Counted from the first letter of the stretch, positions 1-9,891 are shown. The stretch: DNA of 64,000 nucleotides from Methanogenium marinum (GCF_028912405.1 NZ_JAKELO010000002.1:62001-126000); one strand, 5' to 3'. The notes: generated by a model not told the origin, from the sequence alone. Program-made: numbers and translations.

Positions 1-47
1 GCTCGGGTCTCTTTTTTAGAAAATGAAAACGGGTGGGGTTAATTACC

Positions 48-1367
48 TCACACCGGATTATTCAGGCCCAGATAATCAAGCACACGACGGATACACCCGT
101 CCATATTCAGATATTCAAATTCACCAAACCGTCCAAGAGGTTCAATCCCGACATCTTTCAGATAGGACAGAACAATCCCGATATTCTCCTGGTAGGCAAG
201 GTCATAGACGACATATGCATAATCCTGCCGCCGGACAGCAGCATACACCACATCTTCAGGCGAATCCAGGATATTCATTTCAGCGAGTCCTTTCACCGTA
301 TGTGAAATAATTGCATCATCTGTCATCCGGGAGACGTCATCACCGTCATTAAAGGTGATCTCTGCCAAAACCGACGACTGCCCGGCAGGAGCAACCGCAT
401 CCGAATAATTGGACGGGAATGAAATCCGGTTAAACATACCCAGTTCTTTCTGGGGAACATAGAGCCAGGAATAATCATTCACCGGATGAGATACCCCAAT
501 GCAGACGGAATACAGGGAATTGTAACAGAGGGCAGAAACCGCCTCACGAACTTCAGGAGGCACATCCGACAGACATGGCAACAATTCCTGCGGAGGAATC
601 GTTGATATGCACCGGTCAGCGGTAATCGTCTCAGTGCCGTTTGATATGACAAAACCATCCGCTGTCTTCTGAATGGAAGAAACAGCAAAACCGCATCGAA
701 TGAATTCTTCAATGGGTGCTGCAATCGCACGCACCAGAGCCTCAATACCGCCTTCAACGGGATACGTAAAGACCGACTGGTGCGTATAGCCTTCCGTCTC
801 AATACCAATCGCGGATTTAATGATATCTTCCACCGGAGGACGGGGGATACGGCCATCCACCCAGTGCAGTGACATCTTATCTGCAGGATAATTCCATATC
901 TTCTCATTATACGGAATCATATACAAGTCGGCAATCCCGGTGCCAAACGTATAGAGAATCCATTCACGGAAGTTTTCCGGAGGCTTCAGTTCGCCTTTTT
1001 CAAGCGCAATGAGCGTTTTGATATATTCATTGATACAGTAAAACCGGTCTTCTGCAGGAAGTTCGGCAAGACCGTTTTCAAATGGATACTTGACATATGC
1101 TCCCTTAAAAAATATCTTGGTATTCCGGTTCCGTTCCGCTTTGTTATCCTGCAGCACATCACGCATAAATGACTGGACCTCAGCATCACGCGAAAATATG
1201 ATATGAGAACCCCCGTCATCAAAGGTAAATCCATTCTCGGTATGGGAACGGCACAACCCCCCGTATGTCGCATCACGCTCAAGAATGATTACGTCCTCAC
1301 CCTGTGCGGCTAAGAGTCTTCCAAGTGTGACACCTGTCAGTCCGCCACCGATTATTGCTGTCGTCAC
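48..1367 (-). CDS. FAD-dependent oxidoreductase, protoporphyrinogen oxidase / UDP-galactopyranose mutase-like
   Basis: The 439-residue protein opens with a Rossmann dinucleotide fold: the GGGLTG turn is at residues 7-12 and an acidic residue in ILERD, about 20 residues later, would bind the FAD ribose. A GGSHIIF segment near residue 52 and a C-terminal RRQDYAYVVYD segment fit the amine oxidase/UDP-galactopyranose mutase/protoporphyrinogen oxidase superfamily. Related archaeal genes often lie in surface-glycan clusters, but no glycosyltransferase is visible here, so the substrate is unknown. It lies 45 nt downstream of the symporter gene on the same strand and could be co-transcribed. The family is clear; the reaction is not. 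Confidence 0.8.
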   Translation of the reverse strand: MTTAIIGGGLTGVTLGRLLAAQGEDVIILERDATYGGLCRSHTENGFTFDDGGSHIIFSRDAEVQSFMRDVLQDNKAERNRNTKIFFKGAYVKYPFENGLAELPAEDRFYCINEYIKTLIALEKGELKPPENFREWILYTFGTGIADLYMIPYNEKIWNYPADKMSLHWVDGRIPRPPVEDIIKSAIGIETEGYTHQSVFTYPVEGGIEALVRAIAAPIEEFIRCGFAVSSIQKTADGFVISNGTETITADRCISTIPPQELLPCLSDVPPEVREAVSALCYNSLYSVCIGVSHPVNDYSWLYVPQKELGMFNRISFPSNYSDAVAPAGQSSVLAEITFNDGDDVSRMTDDAIISHTVKGLAEMNILDSPEDVVYAAVRRQDYAYVVYDLAYQENIGIVLSYLKDVGIEPLGRFGEFEYLNMDGCIRRVLDYLGLNNPV

Positions 1368-1412
1368 AGTCTCAATAGTTTGCCGTAGGGGAATAAAAAA
1401 GAAAGGGAGAAA

Positions 1413-2930
1413 TTATTTTGGCTGGATGTATGGCCCGGTCATGGTGGCATCCAGCACTTCTTCACTGTTCTTCGGTGTCATGAGACTGAACACAATCATT
1501 GCAATGGCTGCGAGAGTCAGTGCAATAAGACTGAAATGCACCGGCAGCGGTGCAACAAACTTGTGGTAATATCCAAAGATACCGGAACCAATGAGACCTG
1601 CAATCATACTTGCAATTGCACCGGCGCCATTCGCCCGCCGCCAGTAGAGTGCTGCCAGGAGTGGCACAGCAAAGGTTGCAAGCATGACACCGATTCCCAT
1701 CCATATAAGCCATGCAAGCATGTCAGGCGGATTGATTGCAAGAAAGAGCGACACTGCCGCTGCAATGACAACACAGACCTGACTCACTAACAGTACCTCT
1801 CTGTCAGGAGCCTTTGGTTTCAGCAGATTCCGGTAGACATCCCAGGAGAAGAGTGTCCCTATGGTGAGCATCAGCCGGTCTGTTGTCGACATCACAGCTG
1901 CCAGAACAATCACGGCAAAGATTGCCCAGATCATCATGTTGGGCATGGCATACTCAATCCCATACATGAACGCAAAATCCTGGGTATTCACGGTCGCAGG
2001 CAATACCAGTTTTCCTTCCTCAACCAGCACCCGCACGGCAAACCCGGTGAACTTCACCAGAAACATCACAACCAAATAAATGCTAAACGCCAGCAGTGGA
2101 GACCACTTAAAGAATTTTGTATCTTTTGCAGCGAGAATGTTATTTACCACATGCGGGGCACAGGCAAGACCTACTATCAGGAGAATGCCAAACGAGAACA
2201 GAAACTCAGGTGTACAGAAGGCATATGACGCGTAGGCGGGGGAGGGGTAGAACGGCTGCACCATATTCGGATCAATCGATGCCAGCACTTCGTTGATATG
2301 GGTCATGCCACCCGCGGAGATGATGACCAGAGGTGCCATGATGATTACCCCCATAATGAGAATAATTCCCTGAATAAGCGTGGTCCATGAGACTGCGTAC
2401 ATTCCGCCGATAACCGTGTAGACGGTAATAACTACGGCTGATATAACGAGTGCTGTCGTATGCGGAATATTAAAGAGCCAGACCAAAACGAGGCTGATTG
2501 CAGTATACTGCCCCACCAGATAAATCAGGGAGACCACAATTCCTGACACCGCAGCAAGTCCCCGTACCGTCTTCGGGCTTTCATACCGGTGTGCGAGGTA
2601 ATCCTCGACGGTCATATATCCGGTTTTCTTCGAGACCGCATGGAGCTTTGCACCAAAGACAATGATGGCAAAGGACGCTGCTAAGGGAACGAAAATCTGT
2701 TCCCATATACCCGGCCATCCGGATGCATATCCAAATCCGCTGACACCAACGAGTGTCATTCCGGAACAGACCGAGGCTACCATCAGGATAGTAAATACCC
2801 AGAATCCAAGAGAACGGCCTGCAAGAATATAGTCTTCAGTATTGTGAATTTTCTTTGAGGCCCAGCCCCCGATACCAATGAGCATGATACCGTAGAGTGC
2901 AATGATGCCAATCGTGACGAGATCAGACAT
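1413..2930 (-). CDS. Sodium:solute symporter (SSS family)
   Basis: This 505-residue integral membrane protein has about 13 hydrophobic segments and a family-typical YLVGQY...LVLVWLF core. It probably imports an organic solute with sodium; the substrate is unknown. An open frame begins 22 codons earlier, but the start at MSDLV is preferred because a GAGGTGA ribosome site lies 8 nt upstream of that ATG, and the longer N-terminus is the other-frame reading of the small upstream gene. The start overlaps the stop of that gene by 8 nt, so the two are translationally coupled. Confidence 0.9.
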   Translation of the reverse strand: MSDLVTIGIIALYGIMLIGIGGWASKKIHNTEDYILAGRSLGFWVFTILMVASVCSGMTLVGVSGFGYASGWPGIWEQIFVPLAASFAIIVFGAKLHAVSKKTGYMTVEDYLAHRYESPKTVRGLAAVSGIVVSLIYLVGQYTAISLVLVWLFNIPHTTALVISAVVITVYTVIGGMYAVSWTTLIQGIILIMGVIIMAPLVIISAGGMTHINEVLASIDPNMVQPFYPSPAYASYAFCTPEFLFSFGILLIVGLACAPHVVNNILAAKDTKFFKWSPLLAFSIYLVVMFLVKFTGFAVRVLVEEGKLVLPATVNTQDFAFMYGIEYAMPNMMIWAIFAVIVLAAVMSTTDRLMLTIGTLFSWDVYRNLLKPKAPDREVLLVSQVCVVIAAAVSLFLAINPPDMLAWLIWMGIGVMLATFAVPLLAALYWRRANGAGAIASMIAGLIGSGIFGYYHKFVAPLPVHFSLIALTLAAIAMIVFSLMTPKNSEEVLDATMTGPYIQPK

Positions 2931-3036
2931 CGGGCTCGTCACCTCTGAAATGCAGGCCCCACCAGATGAGGAGGGCAAAAGAGACTGCAAGCCCACAGGC
3001 CACAGACACTAATGTTATTACGGGTAATCCAAACAT
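2923..3036 (-). CDS. Small single-span membrane protein, symporter small accessory protein type
   Basis: A 37-residue reading frame starts with ATG at 3036 and ends in TGA at 2923. It encodes one hydrophobic helix (residues about 4-29, ending ALLIWWGLHF) and a short charged tail (RGDEPDV). Its stop overlaps the symporter start in ATGTCTGA. Tiny single-helix proteins directly ahead of SSS symporter genes are known in archaea and bacteria and are thought to be accessory subunits. The overlap, the hydrophobic profile and the TATA box about 30 nt upstream support a real gene that automatic annotation would easily miss. Confidence 0.75.
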   Translation of the reverse strand: MFGLPVITLVSVACGLAVSFALLIWWGLHFRGDEPDV

Positions 3037-3064
3037 GTAACTAGGTTAGTGTGTGGCATGCTAA

Positions 3065-3072
3065 CATATAAC
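3065..3072 (-). promoter_or_regulatory. TATA box candidate for the symporter operon
   Basis: On the minus strand the sequence GTTATATG lies about 29 nt before the ATG of the small accessory gene. That is about one archaeal TATA-to-start distance, so the transcript would have a very short leader or none. Confidence 0.45.
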
Positions 3073-3128
3073 ATGGCCGACATTTTTCCCAAATTTCATG
3101 ATGATCCCTGAAAAAGAACAAAAAATAG

Positions 3129-3632
3129 TTATTTTTTGGAAGAAACAGTCTTTGAACCGCGCGTCATCGCGATCTTTCCGGTTCGCACCAGTTCTTTGAT
3201 ACCATACTGCTGGAGAAGACTCACCAGTGCGTCAATCTTCCCGGTGTCGCCTGTTACCTCGAGAACAACCGAGCGTGTTCCGACATCAATAATCCGGGCC
3301 CGGAAATTGTCTGCAAGCTGCATCACCTCAGCACGCGTCTGCCCTGCTTCAGCAGCAACTTTAACGAGCGCAATCTCCCGCGCCACATGATCGGTGTAGG
3401 TGATGTCGCTTACTTTGATGACATTAATGAGTTTATTCAGCTGCTTTTTCACCTGCTCAATAATATCATCATCGGCAATGACAACCGCAGTAATTCTGCT
3501 CATCCCCGGTTCTTCACAGGTACCAACGGCAAGACTTTCAATATTAAACCCGCGGCGGGTAAAAAGTCCTGCCACCCGTGAAAGAACACCCGGACGGTTT
3601 TCAACCAGGACTGAAATGGTATGTGGTCTCAT
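3129..3632 (-). CDS. ilvN: Acetolactate synthase small (regulatory) subunit
   Basis: The 167-residue protein starts with an ACT domain (HTISVLVENRPGVLSRVAGLF, GFNIESL) followed by the C-terminal domain of the family (DNFRARIIDVG). It binds to IlvB, stimulates it and makes it sensitive to feedback inhibition by valine in the well-studied homologues. Its length matches IlvN/IlvH. The ATG overlaps the ilvB stop in ATGA, so translation is coupled. It is the last gene of the leuA-ilvB-ilvN set. Confidence 0.95.
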   Translation of the reverse strand: MRPHTISVLVENRPGVLSRVAGLFTRRGFNIESLAVGTCEEPGMSRITAVVIADDDIIEQVKKQLNKLINVIKVSDITYTDHVAREIALVKVAAEAGQTRAEVMQLADNFRARIIDVGTRSVVLEVTGDTGKIDALVSLLQQYGIKELVRTGKIAMTRGSKTVSSKK

Positions 3633-5308
3633 CTTTTATCCCCCAGTATCATCTCATTGATTGCAGCACCGGCAGGAACCATCGGCATGACATTCTCCTC
3701 ACGCTCAATTCTGAAGTCCAGCACAAACGGCCCGTCATGGGATAGTGACTCCTGTATCGCATCAGATACATCAGCCGGATCTGTCACACATATCCCCGGC
3801 ACGCCGTATGCCTTTGCGATACCGACAAAATCAACAGATGGCATTTCCGTGTAGGAATACCGTTTCTCATAGAACAGTTCCTGCCACTGGCGAACCATAC
3901 CAAGATACTGATTATTCAGGATCATGACCTTTACCGGGATATCATACTGGACAACCGTTGCAAGTTCCTGAATATTCATCTGGAAACTGCCATCCCCTGC
4001 AATATCAATAACCGTTTCATCAGGACAGGCAATACTGGCACCAATTGCTGCCGGAAAACCGTATCCCATTGTGCCCAGGCCACCGGACGTGATCCACTGG
4101 CGTGGACGGGTAAACGAGAAATACTGAGCAGCCCACATCTGATTCTGGCCCACTTCAGTCACAATAATTCCGGCACCTTTGAGAATGTCAGAGAGTGTCC
4201 GGACGATATACTGGGGGGTTAAAAGACTGGTATCAAAAACCTCAGACTCTGCTGACTGTCTTTTCCATTCAGACAGTCGCCCATTCCAGGGGCCCTGAAC
4301 CTTTTGTTCCGTCAGTTTTTTGTTAATCTCTTTTAACACATGCCCGACATCCCCTACTATCGGGAGATCCACGGCCTTATTTTTCCCGATTTCAGCAGGG
4401 TCAATATCAATATGAATAACCTGTGCATTGGGGGCAAACGACTCGAGTTTGCCGGTTACCCGGTCATCAAACCGTGCACCGATAGCAATGAGAAGGTCAC
4501 ACTCTGTGATTGCGTAGTTGGCACTCTGTGTTCCATGCATCCCCAGCATCCCCAGGTTCAGGGGATGATGAGACGGGATAGCACCAAGCCCCATCAGCGT
4601 GGTGGTGACAGGAATCATCAGGGTTTCAGCAAGACGCATCAGTTCTGCATCACTCCCGGATGCAATCACCCCGCCACCTGCGTAGATGACCGGACGTTGT
4701 GCCTCTGCAATCATACTCGCAGCCTTTTCAATCTGCCTTGGATGGCCACGGACCGTCGGCTGATACCCCCGTATTGAAACCTTCTCCGGCACAGCCACCG
4801 GTTCGGTGACAACATCGGTCTGCACATCTTTGGGAATATCAATTAAAACCGGTCCCATGCGTCCGGTACCCGCGATGTAGAAAGCTTCATGAACAACATT
4901 CCCGAGTTCAGCCACATTATTCACGAGATAACTGTGTTTGGTGATAGGAAGGGTAATTCCGGTTATATCTGATTCCTGAAATGCATCATTTCCCAGAAGG
5001 GTAGTGGGAACCTGACCGGTAATGGCAACAATCGGTACCGAATCCATGTAGGCATTCGCAATCCCTGTTACAAGATTGCAGGCGCCAGGCCCTGAAGTTG
5101 CGAGGCAAACGCCTACTCTGCCGCTCGCCCGTGCATATCCGTCTGCGGCGTGAACCGCTGCCTGTTCATGGCGAACAAGGATGTGCCGGAGTGAAGAGTC
5201 ATATAATTCATCATATATCGGCAGAACGGTGCCGCCGGGGTAGCCAAAAATGGTATCCACCCCTTCGTGCACCAGGCTCTCTACAAGTATTTTCGCCCCG
5301 GTTTTCAT
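3629..5308 (-). CDS. ilvB: Acetolactate synthase large (catalytic) subunit
   Basis: This 559-residue thiamine-diphosphate enzyme condenses two pyruvates to acetolactate, or pyruvate with 2-oxobutyrate, in valine, leucine and isoleucine synthesis. Visible marks are the N-terminal YPGGTVLPIYDEL with the catalytic-glutamate segment VRHEQAAVHAADGYAR, the central FAD/NAD-type fold, and the C-terminal ThDP/Mg motif beginning GDGSFQMN and ending in NNQYLGMVRQWQ. Length is normal. It overlaps leuA upstream and ilvN downstream by 4 nt each (ATGA), showing a compact operon. Confidence 0.96.
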   Translation of the reverse strand: MKTGAKILVESLVHEGVDTIFGYPGGTVLPIYDELYDSSLRHILVRHEQAAVHAADGYARASGRVGVCLATSGPGACNLVTGIANAYMDSVPIVAITGQVPTTLLGNDAFQESDITGITLPITKHSYLVNNVAELGNVVHEAFYIAGTGRMGPVLIDIPKDVQTDVVTEPVAVPEKVSIRGYQPTVRGHPRQIEKAASMIAEAQRPVIYAGGGVIASGSDAELMRLAETLMIPVTTTLMGLGAIPSHHPLNLGMLGMHGTQSANYAITECDLLIAIGARFDDRVTGKLESFAPNAQVIHIDIDPAEIGKNKAVDLPIVGDVGHVLKEINKKLTEQKVQGPWNGRLSEWKRQSAESEVFDTSLLTPQYIVRTLSDILKGAGIIVTEVGQNQMWAAQYFSFTRPRQWITSGGLGTMGYGFPAAIGASIACPDETVIDIAGDGSFQMNIQELATVVQYDIPVKVMILNNQYLGMVRQWQELFYEKRYSYTEMPSVDFVGIAKAYGVPGICVTDPADVSDAIQESLSHDGPFVLDFRIEREENVMPMVPAGAAINEMILGDKR

Positions 5309-6795
5309 TTTTCTTCCCTCAGTAGTCTGTTCATCCCGGCAATGACTGCTTCAACACTCGCGGTGATAATGTCCGTTCGTGCCCCACGGGAAGTAATTAC
5401 TTTTCCGTCTTTCCTTAATTTAACTGTTACATCTACCAGTGCATCTGCACCGCCGGTTATTGCATCCACATGATAGTCCTCAAGGGTGATATCAGCAACA
5501 TCCGAAACGGAGTCCTGCAATGCCCTGATTGCCGCATCAACGGGCCCGTTTCCGGTAGCAGCAGCGGTCGTTTCATTTCCGTTCACCGCCATCGTTACCG
5601 ATGCTGTCGGAATGGACTTATTCCCGGAAACAACCGTAAACTGACGCAGACTGATTACAGGGGTGTATACCAGCTGCAGGACTGTATCTGCGATCGTCAT
5701 CAGGTCAGCATCAGTGACCCGTTTCCCTTCATCTCCCAGCTTCTTTACTCTTGTAAGAATGGCTAAAAGCTGTTCAGATGTGACCGTATATCCCAGTTCA
5801 TTCAGGGATGCCTCAACAGATGCCTTCCCCGAATGCTTCCCTAAGACAATCCGTCTGGTTCTCCCGACCATCTCGGGTGGCACCGGTTCATACGTCCGTG
5901 CATTTTTCAGGACACCATGTGCATGAATGCCACTTTCATGGGTAAATGCCATGGACCCTACGATAGCCTTGTTCGCCGGAAGATCAATTCCTGTCAGGCG
6001 TGCCACCAGTGTTGAAAGCGGATATATCTTCTCCGTCTGAATCCCGGTATCTCTTCCATAGAGGACTTCAAGCGACATTACTACCTCTTCAAAGGGCGTA
6101 TTGCCTGCACGTTCACCCAGTCCGTTCACCGTAACATGGGCACATGAAGCCCCCGATTTCAGTGCAGTGATGGTATTCGGGAGTGCGAATCCGAGATCGT
6201 TATGGCAGTGAATACTGACCGGAGCAATCCGGGTAAGGGGAGGAATGAACTCAGCCGTTTTCTCCGGGGTTAATAATCCCACCGTATCGCAGAAACAGAG
6301 CCGGTCAGCTCCATGGGCAACGCCATCTGTGAAGATATGAGAAAGGAACGCCTGGTCTGCACGGGATGCGTCCTCACCGGAAAGTTCAACGATGAGACCC
6401 CGTTCCTTTGCATAATCAACCGCCGACATGGCCATTGCATAAACCTCATCACGGGTTTTCTGCATCTTCTCGACAATATGCAGATCACTTACCGGAACAA
6501 CAAGGTGTACAGAATCAGCTCCTGCGTCTGCGGCAAGATCAATATCATAGGGCAGTGCCCGCACATAGGTGCAGCATTCAGTGGCAAGGCCGGCATCAGA
6601 AATTAATCCAATTGCGGCAAGCTCTCCAACGGAGGCTGCAGCAGATCCCGCTTCTATAACATGAACTCCAATATCAGACAGGGCACAGGCAATCTCCAGC
6701 TTCTGTTCAGGAGTTAGCGTAACACCGGGTGTCTGTTCACCATCCCTCAGGGTGGTGTCAAAAAAATATGGCTTATCGACAAATAAAGCACTCAC
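5305..6795 (-). CDS. leuA: 2-Isopropylmalate synthase (or the related citramalate synthase)
   Basis: The 496-residue protein has the HMGL-like TIM barrel (FDTTLRDGEQTPGV at residues 12-25, the metal ligands in HCHNDLGFALPN, and NGLGERAGNTPFEE) and a C-terminal LeuA dimer/allosteric domain from about residue 375. It condenses acetyl-CoA with 2-oxoisovalerate (LeuA), or with pyruvate if it is a CimA. Methanogens carry several close paralogues, including AksA, and sequence reading alone does not separate them. The operon with ilvBN suits either leucine or isoleucine synthesis. The start is GTG with a GGTGA site 10 nt upstream; an ATG 4 nt earlier is out of frame. Confidence 0.88.
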   Translation of the reverse strand: MSALFVDKPYFFDTTLRDGEQTPGVTLTPEQKLEIACALSDIGVHVIEAGSAAASVGELAAIGLISDAGLATECCTYVRALPYDIDLAADAGADSVHLVVPVSDLHIVEKMQKTRDEVYAMAMSAVDYAKERGLIVELSGEDASRADQAFLSHIFTDGVAHGADRLCFCDTVGLLTPEKTAEFIPPLTRIAPVSIHCHNDLGFALPNTITALKSGASCAHVTVNGLGERAGNTPFEEVVMSLEVLYGRDTGIQTEKIYPLSTLVARLTGIDLPANKAIVGSMAFTHESGIHAHGVLKNARTYEPVPPEMVGRTRRIVLGKHSGKASVEASLNELGYTVTSEQLLAILTRVKKLGDEGKRVTDADLMTIADTVLQLVYTPVISLRQFTVVSGNKSIPTASVTMAVNGNETTAAATGNGPVDAAIRALQDSVSDVADITLEDYHVDAITGGADALVDVTVKLRKDGKVITSRGARTDIITASVEAVIAGMNRLLREEK

Positions 6796-6867
6796 TCATA
6801 GGTTTTCACCATGAACTAATGAAGACAGGAAATGATATAATAATTTGCCTGCAGGAAAAAAAGAAGA

Positions 6868-8355
6868 TTAGTGTCTGAAATGACGGATTCCGGTGAAAAC
6901 CATCGCTATATTCAGACGGTTTGCAGCATCAATCACTTCCTGATCACGGATAGAACCACCCGGCTGAATCAGTGCTGTTGCACCGGCCTTCGCTGCTTCT
7001 TCGAGAGTATCAGCGAATGGCAGGAATGCATCAGATGCAACAGATGTGCCTGCAAGAGAAGTTAATGCCTTATCAACCGCAATCTTTGCTGAATCAACAC
7101 GGCTCATCTGGCCTGCTCCGATACCAACTGTTGCAGTGGGATTTGCAAAGATAATCGTGTTGCTTTTGGTGTGCTGACATACTTTGAGTGCCATCCTCAT
7201 TGAATCATATTCTGTTGCGGTTGGTTCACGCTCGCTCACCACACGCCAGTTGTCAGGTATTGATTCCGGTGTCACCTGAATGAGGGCTCCTCCGTTAATT
7301 GTTCGTATAGCAGGTGTATTCTCTCTTTCCGGAATAACCAGAACACGCATGTTCTCTTTTCGTGCCATAATTTTCCGGGCGGAATCAGTATATCCTGGTG
7401 CAAGTACAACTTCGACAAATGTTGACGCGAGTTGTTCTGCGACATCATCTTCAACAATACGGTTTAATGCAACAACCGATCCGTATGCTGAGAGGGGGTC
7501 CACATCACGGGCGCTGAGATATGCAGGAAGAAGAGCATCTCCTGTTGCAACACCACAGGGGTTGGTATGTTTGACAATCACTGCGGTCGGTTTATCAAAT
7601 TCATTCAGGAGGGCGGTTGCAGCATCTGCATCAAGGTAATTATTATAGGACATCTGTTTACCCTGAAGCGGTGTCTGTCCTGCAATGCCACTCTCCCCGT
7701 ATACTGCTGCCTTCTGGTGGGGGTTTTCTCCATACCGGAGTTCACGGCCGTTTTTCAGCTGGAACGAATAGATTTCCGGGAACTCATTGTCAATACTATA
7801 GAGATAATTTGAGATTGCCGCATCATAGGATGCTGTCCGTGCAAAGACTTTGCGCGCAAGATGCAGACGATCGTCTTCTGAAAGACCGCCGTCTTTTATC
7901 CCTTCCATTATTGCAGGGTAATCTGACGGGTCAATAATGACTGCCACATCCCGGTAATTCTTGGCAGCGGAACGGATCATTGCCGGGCCGCCAATATCGA
8001 TAAATTCAATGAGTTCAGGGAGAGAAAGGTCTTTTTTTGCCATCTCTTCAAAGGGATACAGGTTGACAACAAGGAGGTCAATAGGCCCTATGCCCTGTTC
8101 GGCCATTATCTGATCGTCCTTTCCCCTTCGACCAAGAAGTCCGCCATGAATCTTTGGATGAAGAGTCTTTACTCTCCCGTCCATCATTTCAGGAGATCCT
8201 GTGTAAACGGATACTTCCGTAAACGGAATGCCTGCTTTTGCAAGGGCCTTACCGGTCCCTCCGGAACTGAGAATTGCAATGTTGGATTCGGACAGGAAAC
8301 GGGCCAGCTCAACAATTCCTGTCTTGTCCCACACAGAGAGAAGTGCAGTTTTCAT
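6868..8355 (-). CDS. purH: Bifunctional AICAR transformylase / IMP cyclohydrolase
   Basis: About 495 residues carry out the last two steps of IMP synthesis. The N-terminal MGS-like cyclohydrolase domain is marked by LSVWDKTGIVELA, SSGGTGKAL and MMDGRVKTLHPKIHGG. The C-terminal transformylase domain is marked by RYGENPHQKAA, VIVKHTNPCGVA and the terminal PGGSIRDQEVI. The frame is open further upstream, but homology begins at MKTALLSVWDK, so the ATG at 8355 (or 8361, two codons earlier) is preferred. Many archaea use PurP/PurO instead, so a fused PurH of bacterial type is notable. No clear ribosome site is seen. Confidence 0.93.
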   Translation of the reverse strand: MKTALLSVWDKTGIVELARFLSESNIAILSSGGTGKALAKAGIPFTEVSVYTGSPEMMDGRVKTLHPKIHGGLLGRRGKDDQIMAEQGIGPIDLLVVNLYPFEEMAKKDLSLPELIEFIDIGGPAMIRSAAKNYRDVAVIIDPSDYPAIMEGIKDGGLSEDDRLHLARKVFARTASYDAAISNYLYSIDNEFPEIYSFQLKNGRELRYGENPHQKAAVYGESGIAGQTPLQGKQMSYNNYLDADAATALLNEFDKPTAVIVKHTNPCGVATGDALLPAYLSARDVDPLSAYGSVVALNRIVEDDVAEQLASTFVEVVLAPGYTDSARKIMARKENMRVLVIPERENTPAIRTINGGALIQVTPESIPDNWRVVSEREPTATEYDSMRMALKVCQHTKSNTIIFANPTATVGIGAGQMSRVDSAKIAVDKALTSLAGTSVASDAFLPFADTLEEAAKAGATALIQPGGSIRDQEVIDAANRLNIAMVFTGIRHFRH

Positions 8356-8453
8356 GCGCATAATGTCGGCGTGAGATATTAAGAAACTAGTGAACAGACC
8401 ATGCAGCGGTAACACGTATTTTTGCGTTAGGACAACACACACTATACCACTGT

Positions 8454-9884
8454 ATGAGAATAAATATCAGAGAACCCGCCAGAAAGACTTCCAAAGAAAC
8501 AGTGCGGGAACCACCGTTTCGAAACAGTATCTACTGGTGTCCGGAATGTAATGTCCCGCTTGTTGCATCGACCTGTGGGTGCAAAACACCGGGATATGAG
8601 ATACCCCTCACCAAGCCTTATGATGTGCGTCCTGCTCTGGAGCACGACAGAAATGTCATTTTAGAATACCTGAATAACCGATTTGGAATTGTTACCATCC
8701 CCAAAATCATTCTGCTCAATAAATCAGGAGGTATTGACCGCACCGATACCATCATCGCAAACGGTGTCATATTCAGCCGCCTTACATTTGATCCCATTTT
8801 GCGGGAATATACCATCGAACTCACCCCTGATGCACTCCCGTTTGTCATTAATGAAGTCTCCAAAGGAATTGTAGACATCACCGATGAGGTCGCAGAAACA
8901 GGGAACCGTCATATGGGCGGGAAAAATATCCACTGCAAATCCGACCTTTCTGACGGGCCGGTCATCGTTCATGCGAACGGACGATACGGAACCGGATGGT
9001 TGCGAAACAATGTGGTGAAAGTAAAAAGTATGGGGAGGCCCCGCCCCATAGAAATGCCGGATCCGGACAGAGAGCAGGTTATTCGCTGCAACAAACCGCA
9101 TCTGAAAAACCTCGAACGGCATGCCATACGGTTCATCAAAGCAGAGAAGGACCTGCGTCCGGAGTGCAACGTTGCATTCTCCGGGGGGAAGGACAGCACG
9201 GTTGTTAGGGAACTTGCCAGAAAGGCTGGTGTCACTGATTGTTATTATGTCGATACCGGACAGGAATTCCCGGAGACAACAGAATTTGTCAATTCACTTG
9301 ATATCCCGGTGATTCTTCATGGCCCCGATTTCCAGGAAGGTATCCGGAAAAATGGAATTCCTGCAAAAGATGACCGTTGGTGCTGCGAATATCTGAAACT
9401 TGAGCCCGTACGGAAGTGGAGAGAAACAAAGGGAGAGTGCACCACTATTCAGGGGAACCGCTGGTACGAATCGTTTGCACGATCAGGACTTCCCGGAGTA
9501 GCAGTGAATCCCTATTATTCCGGACAGCTGAACTTATCCCCAATCCGGGGTTGGAGAGCACTTGAAGTATTCCTCTATATATGGTGGAGGGAGCTCCCGC
9601 TAAATCCGTTATATGAACAGGGTTTTGAGCGCGTTGGGTGCTGGATGTGTCCTGCCATGCTGGAATCAGAATATGAGATAACCCGATCCCTTCACCCGGA
9701 TAAAGTTGCAGAATGGGATGAAATAATTGCCAGACATGCTAAAAAAGAGCATATTTCTGATGCAGCAATGAAATGTGGGTGGTGGCGGTGGAAGAGCCCT
9801 CCTCCAAAAATGATTGAACTCATGAAAGATAGTGGCATTCAGATAAACACACAACGATCATTAATAATTAAAAACAAGCGATAA
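8454..9884 (+). CDS. PAPS-reductase-like PP-loop protein with zinc ribbon and Fe-S cysteine motif
   Basis: The 476-residue protein has, in order, an N-terminal zinc ribbon (CPEC at 29-32 and CGC at 41-43), a PUA-like region (about 85-190), and a PP-loop ATPase domain with SGGKDST at 243-249. A CC pair (310-311) and a CxxC (396-399) have the spacing of the [4Fe-4S] ligands in APS reductases. The C-terminal ECGxH catalytic cysteine of true APS/PAPS reductases is absent, so sulfate reduction is doubtful; transfer of sulfur to an RNA or cofactor is more plausible. A close paralogue forms the first half of the fusion at 21-24 kb. It is divergent from purH. Confidence 0.85.
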   Translation: MRINIREPARKTSKETVREPPFRNSIYWCPECNVPLVASTCGCKTPGYEIPLTKPYDVRPALEHDRNVILEYLNNRFGIVTIPKIILLNKSGGIDRTDTIIANGVIFSRLTFDPILREYTIELTPDALPFVINEVSKGIVDITDEVAETGNRHMGGKNIHCKSDLSDGPVIVHANGRYGTGWLRNNVVKVKSMGRPRPIEMPDPDREQVIRCNKPHLKNLERHAIRFIKAEKDLRPECNVAFSGGKDSTVVRELARKAGVTDCYYVDTGQEFPETTEFVNSLDIPVILHGPDFQEGIRKNGIPAKDDRWCCEYLKLEPVRKWRETKGECTTIQGNRWYESFARSGLPGVAVNPYYSGQLNLSPIRGWRALEVFLYIWWRELPLNPLYEQGFERVGCWMCPAMLESEYEITRSLHPDKVAEWDEIIARHAKKEHISDAAMKCGWWRWKSPPPKMIELMKDSGIQINTQRSLIIKNKR

Positions 9885-9891
9885 ATTCTCA

